A stretch of 64,000 bases of DNA, taken from Pseudomonas oryzihabitans. GTDB taxonomy: Bacteria > Pseudomonadota > Gammaproteobacteria > Pseudomonadales > Pseudomonadaceae. The notes under the pieces are model-generated. The model was not told where the DNA came from and searched no databases. It saw only the letters and a program-made list of their open reading frames with translations. Position 1 is the stretch's first letter. Every line of letters starts with the position of its first letter. The DNA lies in contig NZ_CP017024.1 in assembly GCF_014522265.1 (NCBI RefSeq), positions 3,570,001-3,634,000 on the forward strand. Reading direction: 5' to 3'. The position numbers and the translations under genes are program-made. This document shows, piece by piece, positions 17,517-26,229 of this stretch.

Positions 17517-18263
17517 TCAAAGACGGGTGATGTTCAACACATCTCCCACCAGACTGACCTGTACCGGATTGCCCCATTGTGGATGGCGTCGCAGGTCCTC
17601 GGCGACCTTGTACTGGCCAGCGATGGAGAGCAGTTCCGCGGTCAGCTGCTGGCAGAAAATCCGCGCTTTAGTATCACCTTTTACCCCGGCCAGCGCTCGG
17701 CCGCGCATGGGGCCGTAGACATGGATGTTGCCGTCGGCGAGCAATTCGGCGCCCGGGCTGACCGGCGCCAGCACCACCAGGTCACCGGCCGGGGCATAGA
17801 GCTGCACACCGCCGCGCACCGGGGCGGTGATGATCTTGGTCGGATTGATCGTCGGTGCGGCCGGTTTGGGCGGTTCCGCCGGCTTGACCGGCTCGCGATC
17901 GCGCGGTTCGACCTGGCGTTCACGCCCGCCGGAACTGACTGGCAGGATCGGCAGGTCGTAGTCGTTGGCGGCGGCCAGATCCCCGCTGCGACTGGCGCGC
18001 AGGGCCAGGGTGCGCAGGCCGTGCCGGCGGCAGAGGTCGAGGAGGGCGCCCAGGTCGAGCGGGCCGGCATCCTCGGCGAGCTTGTCGAGGCCCAGTACCA
18101 GCGGCGTTTCCTGGAAGAAGTTGGGGGCCTGGGCGACCTTCTGGGCCAGTTGCCGGTCCAGGCGCCCCAGGTCGTTGCGGAGAAGCTCCAGCACGGTCAC
18201 GGCGAGCATGTTGCCCTTGAGCTGGAAGACGGAGTCGCTTTCGGAAGGATCGGCTGCGGTCAT
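17517..18263 (-). CDS. minC: Septum site-determining inhibitor MinC
   Basis: 248 aa FtsZ-assembly inhibitor recruited by MinD. The N-terminal domain (about residues 10-110) includes [21 protein letters not shown] Pro-rich linker (about 125-150) precedes the C-terminal beta-helix domain with [40 protein letters not shown], and [20 protein letters not shown]. The ATG at 18263 is preferred over an upstream in-frame codon because it gives the normal N-terminus. First gene of the min operon; minD starts about 130 bases downstream. Confidence 0.95.
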   Translation of the reverse strand: MTAADPSESDSVFQLKGNMLAVTVLELLRNDLGRLDRQLAQKVAQAPNFFQETPLVLGLDKLAEDAGPLDLGALLDLCRRHGLRTLALRASRSGDLAAANDYDLPILPVSSGGRERQVEPRDREPVKPAEPPKPAAPTINPTKIITAPVRGGVQLYAPAGDLVVLAPVSPGAELLADGNIHVYGPMRGRALAGVKGDTKARIFCQQLTAELLSIAGQYKVAEDLRRHPQWGNPVQVSLVGDVLNITRL

Positions 18264-18413
18264 GGTGGGTACTTGTGCTTGGATGGCGGGACTTATAGCG
18301 GGATGCCCCGCGTGTCGCAACCCTCACCGGGTCTGGGGACCATGACTGTGAAGGCTACGGGAAATCTGCGCGAGCCCTGTAGAATGGCGCGACTTTTTCA
18401 TGCAGGAGTTCCG

Positions 18414-19349
18414 ATGGAGCGGCCGTCTTTCCGCCTCGCCTTTCTCAATCCACGTTATTGGCCGCTCTGGCTGGGGCTGGGGCTGCTCTGGCTGCTGGTG
18501 CAACTGCCCTATGCCGTGCTGCTGCGACTCGGCCAGGGGCTCGGCTGGCTCTTCTATCACGTCGCCGGTCAGCGCCGCGCCATCGCCCGCCGCAATCTGG
18601 AACTCTGCTTTCCCCGGCTCGACGAGCGGGCACGCGATCGCCTGCTGAGGCGCAACTTCGCCAGCAGCGCCATGGCCCTGCTGGAGATGGCCATGAGCTG
18701 GTGGTGGCCGCGGCAGCGCCTGGCCCGCCTGGCCCATATCGAAGGCCTCGAGCACCTGCAGGCCGCTCAGCGCGAAGGTCAGGGGGTGATCCTCATGGCG
18801 CTGCATTTCACCACCCTGGAAATCGGCGCGGCGCTGCTCGGGCAGCGGCACACCATCGATGGCATGTACCGCCAGCACAAGAATCCGGTGTTCGACTTCA
18901 TCCAGCGCCGCGGTCGCGAGCGCCACAACCAGGACGCCACCGCCATCGAGCGCGAGGACGTCCGCGCCATGCTCAAGGTACTGCGCGCCGGACGGGCCAT
19001 CTGGTATGCGCCCGACCAGGACTACGGCGCCAAGCAGAGTCTGTTCGTGCCGCTGTTCGGCATCCAGGCAGCCACGGTAACGGCCACCACCAAGTTCGCC
19101 CGCCTGGGGCGCGCACGGGTGCTGCCCTTCACCCAGGAGCGCCTGGCGGACGGTTCGGGCTATCGCCTGGTCGTTCATCCGCCGCTGGCCGACTTCCCTG
19201 GCGAGAGCGAGGAAGCCGACTGCCTGCGCATCAATCACTGGGTCGAGCGCTGCGTCAGCGAGTTGCCCGAGCAGTACCTCTGGGCCCATCGGCGGTTCAA
19301 GACCCGTCCGCCCGGCGAGCCCAAGCTCTATCCGAAGAAGAAGCGCTAG
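18414..19349 (+). CDS. Lipid A biosynthesis lauroyl/acyltransferase (LpxL/HtrB-like)
   Basis: 311 aa inner-membrane acyltransferase adding a secondary acyl chain to the lipid A precursor. The N-terminal membrane anchor is WPLWLGLGLLWLLVQLPYAV (about 16-35). The HX4E catalytic motif is in MALHFTTLEIG (His131, Glu136). Further family stretches are RQHKNPVFDFIQRRGRERHN and WYAPDQDYGAKQSLFVPLFG. The ATG at 18414 has AGGAG nearby. The patatin gene starts immediately after its stop, so they form an operon of lipid-acting enzymes, divergent from minC. Confidence 0.92.
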   Translation: MERPSFRLAFLNPRYWPLWLGLGLLWLLVQLPYAVLLRLGQGLGWLFYHVAGQRRAIARRNLELCFPRLDERARDRLLRRNFASSAMALLEMAMSWWWPRQRLARLAHIEGLEHLQAAQREGQGVILMALHFTTLEIGAALLGQRHTIDGMYRQHKNPVFDFIQRRGRERHNQDATAIEREDVRAMLKVLRAGRAIWYAPDQDYGAKQSLFVPLFGIQAATVTATTKFARLGRARVLPFTQERLADGSGYRLVVHPPLADFPGESEEADCLRINHWVERCVSELPEQYLWAHRRFKTRPPGEPKLYPKKKR

Positions 19350-20486
19350 ATGAGTCTGGGCGGCGAGCGGCGCACCGGGCTGATTCTGGCCGGCGGTGGC
19401 GCGCGGGCCGCCTATCAGGTCGGGGTGCTGCAGGTGGTGGCCGATACCCTGGCGGTCCGTTCCGAGAATCCCTTCCCGATCCTCGTCGGTACCTCGGCGG
19501 GCGCGCTCAACGCCGCCGTGCTGGGCTGCGGCGCCCTGGATTTCGGCCGTGCGGTGGATCGCCTGGCGGCGGTCTGGTCGAGCCTGGAAACGGCGATGAT
19601 CTATCGCAGCGACTGGGTCGGGGCGAGCCGCCAGGCCGCGCGTTTCGGCCTGCAGACGCTGTTCGGCGCCTGGCGCCAGGAACCGCTGGCCCTGCTCGAC
19701 AACGCGCCCCTGCGGGCGCTGCTCAGCCGCGAGCTGGATTTCTCCGGGATCACCGCGGCCTTGCGCCAGCGCGCCCTGCGAGCCGTGGCGGTCACGGCCT
19801 TCGGCTATGCCTCGGGCCAGGCGATGACCTTCTACCAGAGTCATGGCGCGCTCGATCCCTGGTTTCGTCATCGGCGCGTCGGGGTGCCGGCACGGCTGGC
19901 GGTCGACCATTTGCTGGCCAGCACGGCCATTCCACTGTTCTTTCCGCCGGTGAAGGTCGGGCGGGAGTTCCTGGGCGACGGTTCGGTACGGCAGACGGCG
20001 CCCATCAGTCCGGCGCTGCATCTGGGGGCGGAGCGTATCCTGGTGATCGGACTCGGCGCGCCTGGGGGTCACGAGCACGGACTGCAGGGTCGGCCGCCGA
20101 CGGTGGCGCAGATCGGCGGTCATCTGCTCAACAGCACCTTCGTCGATGCCCTGGACAGCGATACCGAAACCCTCCGGCGCCTCAATCTGCTGAGTAGCGC
20201 CCTGCCGGCAGGGGACCCGGTCAGCGGACGCTTCTGCCGTCCCGTGGACATGCTGGTGATCTCGCCCAGCCAGCAGCTGGCGGACATCGCCACCCGGCAC
20301 CGCAAACGCCTGCCACCGGCGTTGCGGCAGTTGCTACGGGGAGTCGGGGTGAATCGCCCCTCGGGCAGCGCGCTGCTCAGCTATCTGCTGTTCGAGGCGG
20401 CCTACTGCCAGGAACTCATGGCGCTGGGGCGGACCGATGCCCTGGCCCGCCTGCCCGAACTCCAGACCTTTCTCGCCCGCGCCTAG
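19350..20486 (+). CDS. Patatin-like phospholipase
   Basis: 378 aa serine acyl hydrolase. Oxyanion loop GLILAGGGARAAYQVGVLQV, nucleophile in VGTSAGALNAAVL (Ser49) and the Asp of the dyad in FLGDGSVRQTAP (Asp210). No signal peptide is seen, so it is probably cytoplasmic or membrane-peripheral, acting on phospholipid or acyl esters. It begins directly after the LpxL-like stop and converges on the MlaA-like gene with only three bases between stops. Length is typical of bacterial RssA-extended patatins with a DUF3336-free N-terminus. Confidence 0.9.
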   Translation: MSLGGERRTGLILAGGGARAAYQVGVLQVVADTLAVRSENPFPILVGTSAGALNAAVLGCGALDFGRAVDRLAAVWSSLETAMIYRSDWVGASRQAARFGLQTLFGAWRQEPLALLDNAPLRALLSRELDFSGITAALRQRALRAVAVTAFGYASGQAMTFYQSHGALDPWFRHRRVGVPARLAVDHLLASTAIPLFFPPVKVGREFLGDGSVRQTAPISPALHLGAERILVIGLGAPGGHEHGLQGRPPTVAQIGGHLLNSTFVDALDSDTETLRRLNLLSSALPAGDPVSGRFCRPVDMLVISPSQQLADIATRHRKRLPPALRQLLRGVGVNRPSGSALLSYLLFEAAYCQELMALGRTDALARLPELQTFLARA

Positions 20487-20489
20487 GCC

Positions 20490-21311
20490 TTATTCGGCGA
20501 TCTGCAGTTCCCGCGCCTTGGTGTAGAAATAGCGGATCTTCTCGTACTCGAAGGGCGAGTTGAGCTGGCCGTATCTCATGTCGGTCACGTACCTGAGGTT
20601 GATGCCGCGCAGCACCATGATCTCCGGATGACGACCGCTTTCGTCGCTGACGTTGAGGAAGTTCACCTGGGCTTCAGCGGCAAAATCCACCGCCAGACCG
20701 CCGGTATCGCGCAGGTTGGACGGGCCGAGGACCGGCAGCATCAGGTAGGGGCCATTGCCAACCCCATAGAAGCCCAGCGTCTGGCCGAAGTCTTCCGGCT
20801 GCTTGATCAGCCCGACGCGAGTCGCCGGGTCCCACAGGCCGAACACCCCGATGGTGGTGTTGAGCAGCAGGCGGCCGGTGGTGTCCAGGGCGCGGCGGCC
20901 CTTGAACTGCAGCACGCTGTTGAGCAGGTTGTTGACGTCGCCCAGGTTGCTGAAGAAGTTGCTCACGCCCGAACGTACGAAGCGCGGGGTGATCCAGCGG
21001 TAGCCGTTGACCACCGGCAGCAGGACCCACTCGTCCAGCCGATAGTTGAAGTGGTAGACGTGGCGATTCCAGGATTCGAAGGGATCGTAGACGTCCAGGG
21101 CGACCAGGGACGCCCGTTCGAATTCGCGCTGGTCCAGACCCGGGTTGTACTTGAGGGTCGACAGCGGATTGCTGAAGCCATCGGCGCCCACCGGCGCGGC
21201 CGGCATGGTGTCCGAGCCGATGGTCAGGGTCGAGGAGGGCGGCGGACTCGATTCGGCGGCGAAGACCGAGGCACTGGCCATCAGGAGGAGAGCGAGCAGG
21301 GACTTAACCAC
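20490..21311 (-). CDS. MlaA (VacJ)-family protein
   Basis: 273 aa. Family hallmarks: YDPFESWNRHVYHFNYRLDE, then VSNFFSNLGDVNNLLNSVLQ, RLLLNTTIGVFGLWDPATRV and GNGPYLMLPVLGPSNLRDTG. MlaA normally is an outer-membrane lipoprotein that removes mislocalised phospholipid with OmpC/Mla. Here the signal peptide MVKSLLALLLMASASVFA lacks any lipobox cysteine, so a soluble periplasmic form is predicted. Start is GTG at 21311, overlapping the 3' end of the hydrolase gene by eight bases, indicating translational coupling. Confidence 0.9.
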   Translation of the reverse strand: MVKSLLALLLMASASVFAAESSPPPSSTLTIGSDTMPAAPVGADGFSNPLSTLKYNPGLDQREFERASLVALDVYDPFESWNRHVYHFNYRLDEWVLLPVVNGYRWITPRFVRSGVSNFFSNLGDVNNLLNSVLQFKGRRALDTTGRLLLNTTIGVFGLWDPATRVGLIKQPEDFGQTLGFYGVGNGPYLMLPVLGPSNLRDTGGLAVDFAAEAQVNFLNVSDESGRHPEIMVLRGINLRYVTDMRYGQLNSPFEYEKIRYFYTKARELQIAE

Positions 21312-22613
21312 GGGCGAAGAACTCCAGCATGGCGTTCGCGTTGACGCGGTAGTTGAGATTGCCGCAATGGCCGCCGTGGGGATAGACGGTCAAGCGATCG
21401 CCAAAGGTCTTGCGCAGGAAACCAAGGTCGCCCGGGCCGAGGATGATGTCGTCGGCATTGTGCATGACGCCGATCTTCGGGCTGCTCTTCAGGTAGTCTT
21501 CCAGCGCGACGAGGCTGGACTTGCGCGCCAGATCGTCGAGGTTCTGCCCCTTGAAGTTCTTCTGCCAGAACGGCATTACCTGCTCGGTCATGTAGCAGTC
21601 GAAATCGCACTGCAGCGAACGGGCGAAGAAGCGCGTCAGGCTGGTGCCCTCGCTGATGGGGTAGGTCGGCGGGGTGATCAGGCCGCGGCGGTTGATCAGG
21701 TCGGACGTGAAGGCGATGTCAGCCGCCGAGAAGCGGAAGGACGAGCCGATCAGCATGGCCAGTTCTTCGTTGCTCAGTCGCTCCGGCGAGCGCTGGAAAT
21801 CGCGCACCACGGCGTCGTTGAAGTCGACGTAGCCCTTCTCCTGGAAGTAGCGGGTCAGCTTCGACAGGATCAGCTCGTAGAAGGTGCGGTTGTTGGTCAC
21901 GCCCCTCACCTCGGTCTGCACCAGGCGATCCAGGTTGCGTACCGAGGTCAGCAGATTGACCGGCGGATTGACCATCAGCACCTTCTTGAAGTTGAAGCTG
22001 CGCTGGCTCTCGTCCAGGTAGGAGACGAAGGCGGCGTCCAGGCCGCCCAGGCTGTAGCCGGTCAGGTAGTAGTCGGTGACCGGCAGCTTGGGATGCTGGG
22101 CGCGTACCGCCTGCATGGCGCGATAGAGATCCTCGGCATCGTGCGGGGTGTAGCCCGGGGTAGCGGTGCGCGACACCGACACCATGAAGTCCCAGCTGGT
22201 GGGCGAGGACAGCTGCACCACGTGGTAACCGGCCGCGTAATACAGCCGCTTGAGGTATTCCTGGGTACTCGAGGAGTAGTTGGCCCGGTACCGGCGATCA
22301 GGAAGATCAGCGGTGCCGGATGGTCCTGGCGGGCAAGACGGTAGTGGAATTTCTTCACCGGCCAGAAGTTGCCGGGCAGCTGGTATTCCCGTTCCGGACG
22401 CAAGTTGAGGCTGTAGTCATCCTGGTCGATGGTGCTTTCAGGCGGCAGCTCGGGACGGAATTTTTCCGGCGTGGTGACGATGGTGGCTTCGAAAGGATTG
22501 ACTAGTGGATAGCCATAGGTGGCGGCATCCACTTCGGCGGCCGCGTGCGCGGTACCCCAGAGACCGGAAAACAGCGCGCCCAGCAGGGCGGCGACGCGCA
22601 ACGAAAGACGCAT
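21304..22613 (-). pseudogene. Secreted alpha/beta serine hydrolase, frameshifted in this sequence
   Basis: About 436 aa once repaired. Signal peptide MRLSLRVAALLGALFSGLWG ending near AHA. The nucleophile elbow is YLTGYSLGGLDAAF (GxSxG); likely acid and His are in MHNADDIILGPGDL and YPHGGHCGNL. The N-terminal frame reads PLIFLIAGTG, then shifts. The other frame continues ANYSSSTQEYLKRLYYAAGY and HVVQLSSPTSWDF. One missing G on the coding strand (plus-strand CCC at 22284-22286), next to a CCGGTACCGG palindrome, accounts for it. It overlaps the MlaA-like gene and probably acts with it in envelope lipid handling; that is inference. Confidence 0.82.
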
Positions 22614-22876
22614 GGACAGAGTCCTTTCAGAGGGCTTGAGAGCGTAGGTAAGACAACGGCCCGCCAATAGGTTGCATCGGCAGGTGCAGGTTTCTGCGCG
22701 GCGTCGATTACAGAGCGGTCGCCGGGCTGCGTCAAGCGACATCGCATGTCGTGAAAAGTGCAGCTCCTGTCGCTAACCGGTCGTTATGCGTCGCCCAGAC
22801 GGTAGTGGCCATCTTGCATTGCCCGAATGATGGGGGTGGGGCAACCGCCCGACTTCCATAGCGAGAGGACTGCTGC

Positions 22877-23728
22877 ATGAGCATGGTGAAGAAACTGTTG
22901 GGAATAGGACTCGGTGTCGCGCTGACCTCGGCCATGAGCCTGGCCCAGGCGGCCAAGCCCGAAATCACCATCGGCTACGTCGATGGCTGGGCCGATAGCG
23001 TGGCCACCACCCATACCGCAGCTGAAGTGATCCGCCAGAATCTGGGCTACGAGGTCAAGCTCATGCCGGTGGCCGCCGGCATCATGTGGCAGGGCGTGGC
23101 GCGCGGCAAGCTCGACGCCATGCTGTCCGCCTGGTTGCCGGTCACCCATGGCGCCTACTACGAGAAGATGAAGGACCAGGTGGTCGATCTGAACGTCAAC
23201 ACCCCCGATGCCAAGATCGGTCTGATCGTGCCGGAGTACGTCAAGGCCAACAGCATCGCCGATCTGCAGGCGCAGAAGGCCGACTTCGGTGGTCGGATCG
23301 TCGGTATCGACGCCGGTGCCGGGGTCATGCTCAAGGCCGACCAGGCGATCAAGGACTATGGCCTGGACTACAAGCTGGTGGCCAGTTCCGGTAGCGGCAT
23401 GATCGCCGAGCTGACCCGGGCCGAGAAGGACCAGAAACCGGTCGTGGTGACGGGCTGGGTGCCGCACTGGATGTTCGCCAAATGGAAGCTGAAGTTCCTC
23501 GAAGATCCCAAGGGTGTGTTCGGCGGCTCCGAGCACGTGGACACCGTGGCCAACCCCGCGCTGGAAGCTAAGGCCAAGCCGGTCTGGGACTTCCTGAAGA
23601 AGTTCGCCTGGCAGCCGGGTGAGGTGAATGAGGTGATGCTGGCCGTGGAAGAGGGCAAGAAGCCGGAAGAGGCCGCCAAGGCCTGGATCGCTGCCCATCC
23701 GGATCGCGTGAAGTCCTGGCTGCCCTGA
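22877..23728 (+). CDS. betX: Glycine betaine/choline-type ABC binding protein (BetX-like)
   Basis: 283 aa periplasmic binding protein of the OpuAC family. Signal peptide ends near LAQA (residue ~25). The mature part starts KPEITIGYVDGWADSVATTH; TGWVPHWMFAKWKLKF and LSAWLPVTHGAYY carry the Trp-rich ligand cage typical of quaternary-amine binders. AGAGGA precedes the ATG. No permease or ATPase is adjacent, which fits BetX of P. aeruginosa, an orphan protein that feeds the Cbc transporter. The specific name is by resemblance and gene neighbourhood, not by alignment. Confidence 0.82.
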   Translation: MSMVKKLLGIGLGVALTSAMSLAQAAKPEITIGYVDGWADSVATTHTAAEVIRQNLGYEVKLMPVAAGIMWQGVARGKLDAMLSAWLPVTHGAYYEKMKDQVVDLNVNTPDAKIGLIVPEYVKANSIADLQAQKADFGGRIVGIDAGAGVMLKADQAIKDYGLDYKLVASSGSGMIAELTRAEKDQKPVVVTGWVPHWMFAKWKLKFLEDPKGVFGGSEHVDTVANPALEAKAKPVWDFLKKFAWQPGEVNEVMLAVEEGKKPEEAAKAWIAAHPDRVKSWLP

Positions 23729-23743
23729 GGGTTGGCTGAATGA

Positions 23744-23769
23744 AAAACGGGCCCTGCGGGGCCCGTTTT
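23744..23769. terminator. Bidirectional terminator between betX and folD
   Basis: Perfect 11-bp stem, 23744-23754 with 23759-23769, loop TGCG, with four A and four T at the ends so it can work on both strands. It lies between convergent genes, two bases from the folD stop. Confidence 0.9.
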
Positions 23770-23770
23770 G

Positions 23771-24625
23771 CTAGCTGTGCAGCTGCTCGGCCGCGTACAG
23801 CGTGTTTTCCAGCAGGCAGGCGCGCGTCATCGGGCCGACGCCACCGGGAACCGGAGTGATCCAGCTGGCGCGCTCGCAGGCACTGTCGAATTCCACGTCG
23901 CCCACCAGACGGCCATCGGCCTGGCGGTTGATGCCCACGTCGATGACGATGGCGCCGGGTTTGATCCATTCACCCTTGACCAGTCCCGGCTTGCCCACGG
24001 CGACGACCACCAGATCGGCCTGGCTGACGTGGTGTTCGAGGGAGCGGGTGAATCTGTGGGTCACGGTGGCGGTGCACCCGGCCAGCAACAGTTCCAGCGC
24101 CATGGGCCGACCGACGATGTTGGAGGCGCCGACCACCACCGCATCCAGCCCATAGAGGTCGACGCCGGTGCTGTGCAGCAGGGTCATGATGCCCTTGGGC
24201 GTGCAGGGGCGCAGCTGGGGATTGCGCTGTGCCAGACGACCCAGGTTGTAGGGATGGAAGCCGTCGACGTCCTTGTCGGTGCGGATGCGTTCCAGCAGCT
24301 GGGTGGCATCCAGGTGCGCGGGCAGCGGCAACTGCAGCAGGATGCCGTCGACGCTGGTGTCGTCGTTGAGCCGGTCGATCAGGGCTTCCAGTTCTGCCTG
24401 GGTAGTGCTGGCCGGCAGGTCATGGGCATAGGAGTCGAAACCGACCTCTTCGCAATCCTTGCGCTTGTGCGCCACATAGACGCTCGAGGCGGGATCGGTG
24501 CCGACCAGGATGACGGCGAGGCCAGGGGCGCGCAGTCCGGCGCTACGACGTTGAGAGACTCGCTGGGCAATATCCTGGCGCAGGCGGGCGGCAATGGACT
24601 TGCCGTCGATCAGTTGGGCGGTCAT
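23771..24625 (-). CDS. folD: Bifunctional methylenetetrahydrofolate dehydrogenase/cyclohydrolase
   Basis: 284 aa. Interconverts 5,10-methylene-, methenyl- and 10-formyl-THF with NADP. Catalytic Lys lies in the [13 protein letters not shown] segment (about 50-62). Other signatures are [50 protein letters not shown], the Rossmann stretch [20 protein letters not shown] and [20 protein letters not shown]. Length and motif order are normal. Monocistronic by appearance, with a terminator directly after. Confidence 0.97.
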   Translation of the reverse strand: MTAQLIDGKSIAARLRQDIAQRVSQRRSAGLRAPGLAVILVGTDPASSVYVAHKRKDCEEVGFDSYAHDLPASTTQAELEALIDRLNDDTSVDGILLQLPLPAHLDATQLLERIRTDKDVDGFHPYNLGRLAQRNPQLRPCTPKGIMTLLHSTGVDLYGLDAVVVGASNIVGRPMALELLLAGCTATVTHRFTRSLEHHVSQADLVVVAVGKPGLVKGEWIKPGAIVIDVGINRQADGRLVGDVEFDSACERASWITPVPGGVGPMTRACLLENTLYAAEQLHS

Positions 24626-24747
24626 GGGCGATTTCTGGTGGTGACGGAAAGAGGTCGGCTATTTTCGCATGGACGGGCCCGCTGGCAACAGAGAAGCCTC
24701 TGCGGCGGCTAACTCATTCTTCTGCTTAAAAATTTTTTAAAAATTAG

Positions 24748-24776
24748 TTGACGGGCCGGCGGGAGCTTTATAACAT
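24748..24776 (+). promoter_or_regulatory. Stable-RNA promoter for the tRNA operon
   Basis: -35 TTGACG at 24748-24753, with -10 TAACAT at 24771-24776 (17-base spacer) or TATAAC at 24769 (15). An A/T-only stretch just upstream (about 24727-24745) looks like an UP element, and a GC-rich discriminator (CGCCCCGC) follows. Transcription would start near 24783, about 90 bases before the first tRNA. Confidence 0.65.
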
Positions 24777-24872
24777 TCGCCCCGCTTGCCGAGCACAGCC
24801 CAAGTCACTGACAAGGGCCAGGCAAGAGGCTTCTCACCAAGGAAGTCTCTGCTAGGGCAGCTGCCGTAACAG

Positions 24873-24949
24873 GCGCCCGTAGCTCAGCTGGATAGAGCAT
24901 CCGCCTTCTAAGCGGATGGTCGCAGGTTCGAGTCCTGCCGGGCGCGCCA
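24873..24949 (+). tRNA. tRNA-Arg (TCT)
   Basis: 77-base cloverleaf. Acceptor GCGCCCG (24873-24879) pairs with CGGGCGC (24939-24945), discriminator G and encoded CCA at 24947-24949. Anticodon loop CTTCTAA gives anticodon TCT. T loop GGTTCGAGTCC present. First of three tRNAs. Confidence 0.97.
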
Positions 24950-24984
24950 TTGGCGGTTCGGCGACGGCAAGCACGTAAGATATG

Positions 24985-25060
24985 GTGGGCGTAGCTCAGT
25001 TGGTAGAGCACAGGATTGTGGCTCCTGGTGTCGTGGGTTCGATTCCCATCGTCCACCCCA
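24985..25060 (+). tRNA. tRNA-His (GTG)
   Basis: 76 bases. Acceptor GTGGGCG (24985-24991) with CGTCCAC (25050-25056), CCA encoded. The base before it (24984) is G, supplying the G-1 that identifies tRNA-His. Anticodon GTG in ATTGTGG. Confidence 0.97.
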
Positions 25061-25111
25061 TATTCAGCGAACGCCAGACCTCGTGTCTGGCGTTCGTCTT
25101 TCAAGCGTCTC

Positions 25112-25196
25112 GCGGACGTGGTGGAATTGGTAGACACACCAGATTTAGGTTCTGGCGCCGCAAGGTGTGAGAGTTCGAGTCTCTCCGTCCGCACCA
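25112..25196 (+). tRNA. tRNA-Leu (TAG)
   Basis: 85-base class II tRNA with a long variable arm. Acceptor GCGGACG (25112-25118) pairs with CGTCCGC (25186-25192), CCA encoded at 25194-25196. The anticodon stem CCAGA/TCTGG encloses TTTAGGT, anticodon TAG. Confidence 0.97.
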
Positions 25197-25216
25197 ATCA
25201 AGATGCACAGCAGAAG

Positions 25217-25239
25217 ACCGGCCCAGCGCCGGTTTTTTT
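25217..25239 (+). terminator. tRNA operon terminator
   Basis: Perfect 6-bp stem ACCGGC (25217-25222) / GCCGGT (25228-25233) with a 5-base loop and a run of seven T, 20 bases after tRNA-Leu. Confidence 0.92.
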
Positions 25240-25291
25240 GTGCCTGGGATTCAGGTGGCGGCCAGCGGGCGTCCAGTGCTGGTACCCGGTC

Positions 25292-25477
25292 TCAGTGCAG
25301 ATGCCGCAGCAGCGGCGCACAGAGCGCGACGGCGAACGAGGTGCCGAACACCAGGGCCTTGGTCCACCTCTGCAGGTTGCGCTTGCGATTGCCCGGCGCG
25401 GAGGAGACCTCTGCGGTCGCAGGCTGATGATCCGGGCTGTCGAACAGGGTGATCGAGCGGGTCAGTTGGGTGCGCAT
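25292..25477 (-). CDS. Small hypothetical protein with C-terminal membrane segment
   Basis: 61 aa, MRTQLTRSITLFDSPDHQPA at the start and a basic patch RKRNLQRWTK followed by the hydrophobic ALVFGTSFAVALCAPLL near the C-terminus, like a tail-anchored small membrane protein. AGAGG lies ten bases before the ATG at 25477; an upstream in-frame ATG (25501) lacks a site. Family not recognised. It sits head-on behind the tRNA operon. Confidence 0.5.
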   Translation of the reverse strand: MRTQLTRSITLFDSPDHQPATAEVSSAPGNRKRNLQRWTKALVFGTSFAVALCAPLLRHLH

Positions 25478-25655
25478 GATCCGACCTCTTGCCGTCTGCA
25501 CTAATTGTTATTGGCACTTTCAAGACTAATGCGGCGGGCGGGTAATGCAAGATGCGGGCGGATTCGGGGCGAGTGACGGCTGCGCGGTCGAACACTGACC
25601 CGGTCAAGGACGGCCTCGCAGCTGCTGCGGGAGCGACGCGACTGGCGACAAACGG

Positions 25656-25784
25656 TCAGTTGAAGGTCTCGGCCAGCAGGAACAGGGCGCCGCCGATGGC
25701 TCCGCCACTGAGCAGCACCAGGCTGATCAAGGCGCCCCCGACGAATTGGGCGATGTCGTCACTGATTTCGTATTCCGCTTTCAT
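25656..25784 (-). CDS. Small single-span membrane protein (42 aa)
   Basis: Reads MKAEYEISDDIAQFVGGALI then SLVLLSGGAIGGALFLLAET and ends FN. An acidic N-terminus is followed by one glycine-rich transmembrane helix (about residues 14-38). GGAG lies nine bases before the ATG. Very short, but the ribosome-binding site, the coherent charge/membrane layout and the position among other small minus-strand genes support it. Function unknown. Confidence 0.5.
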   Translation of the reverse strand: MKAEYEISDDIAQFVGGALISLVLLSGGAIGGALFLLAETFN

Positions 25785-25859
25785 GCTCGGCTCCAGAGGA
25801 TGGCTGCCGCTACAGATAGCAGCCGCGCGTTACAGCGCGACGACGGCGGGCGTGCCGGG

Positions 25860-26063
25860 TTAGCTGGTCGCCCAGTTCAGCCAGAGGGTCTGCTCTTCGC
25901 TGAGCTGACCGACCTCGCGCAGCGCCCGTTCGAGGTCTTCCCGGACCCGGCGCTTCAGGTCGGCATTGAGATCGACCTGGGCACTCTCCGCCAGACGATC
26001 GGCGAGCGAAAGGTCCGCGCTGAGCTGGCGCAACCGGGGGCCGATGAAATCCTTGTGCTGCAT
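25860..26063 (-). CDS. Small hypothetical helical protein (67 aa)
   Basis: MQHKDFIGPRLRQLSADLSL is followed by a charged helix-prone stretch (LKRRVREDLERALREVGQLS) and ends TLWLNWATS. No signal peptide, no membrane span and no recognised domain. The initial MQHKDFIGPRL is rich enough in polar residues to be a soluble N-terminus. It lies 75 bases upstream of the 42-aa membrane protein on the same strand, so the small genes here may be one transcript. Confidence 0.5.
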   Translation of the reverse strand: MQHKDFIGPRLRQLSADLSLADRLAESAQVDLNADLKRRVREDLERALREVGQLSEEQTLWLNWATS

Positions 26064-26110
26064 GAGCCGCTCCTGTCTCCTGATACCGCCGAGTGTGGCA
26101 TGCGCCGCCT

Positions 26111-26140
26111 TTGACTGAACACAGACTGGAAAAATATTGT
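26111..26140 (+). promoter_or_regulatory. Candidate sigma-70 promoter
   Basis: TTGACT at 26111-26116, then after 16-18 bases AATATT (26133) or TATTGT (26135), in a locally AT-rich stretch. It points to the small secreted protein starting at 26230. Confidence 0.4.
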
Positions 26141-26229
26141 CTGACTTGATTGGTTAAAAGTCGGACTTTCGGCAGCTCATGTCGTTTTCAGGTCCGAGCT
26201 GTCAGCTTTTTCATAGGGAAAAAGAAATC

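Noticed and set aside
18324-20300. Long open frame antisense to lpxL-like and patatin genes
   Set aside because: The sense genes have full motif sets; the antisense translation is Arg/Gln/Ala-rich with no domain.
25500-25700. Extra small genes in the gap behind the tRNAs
   Set aside because: Other short frames there have no ribosome-binding site and biased composition.
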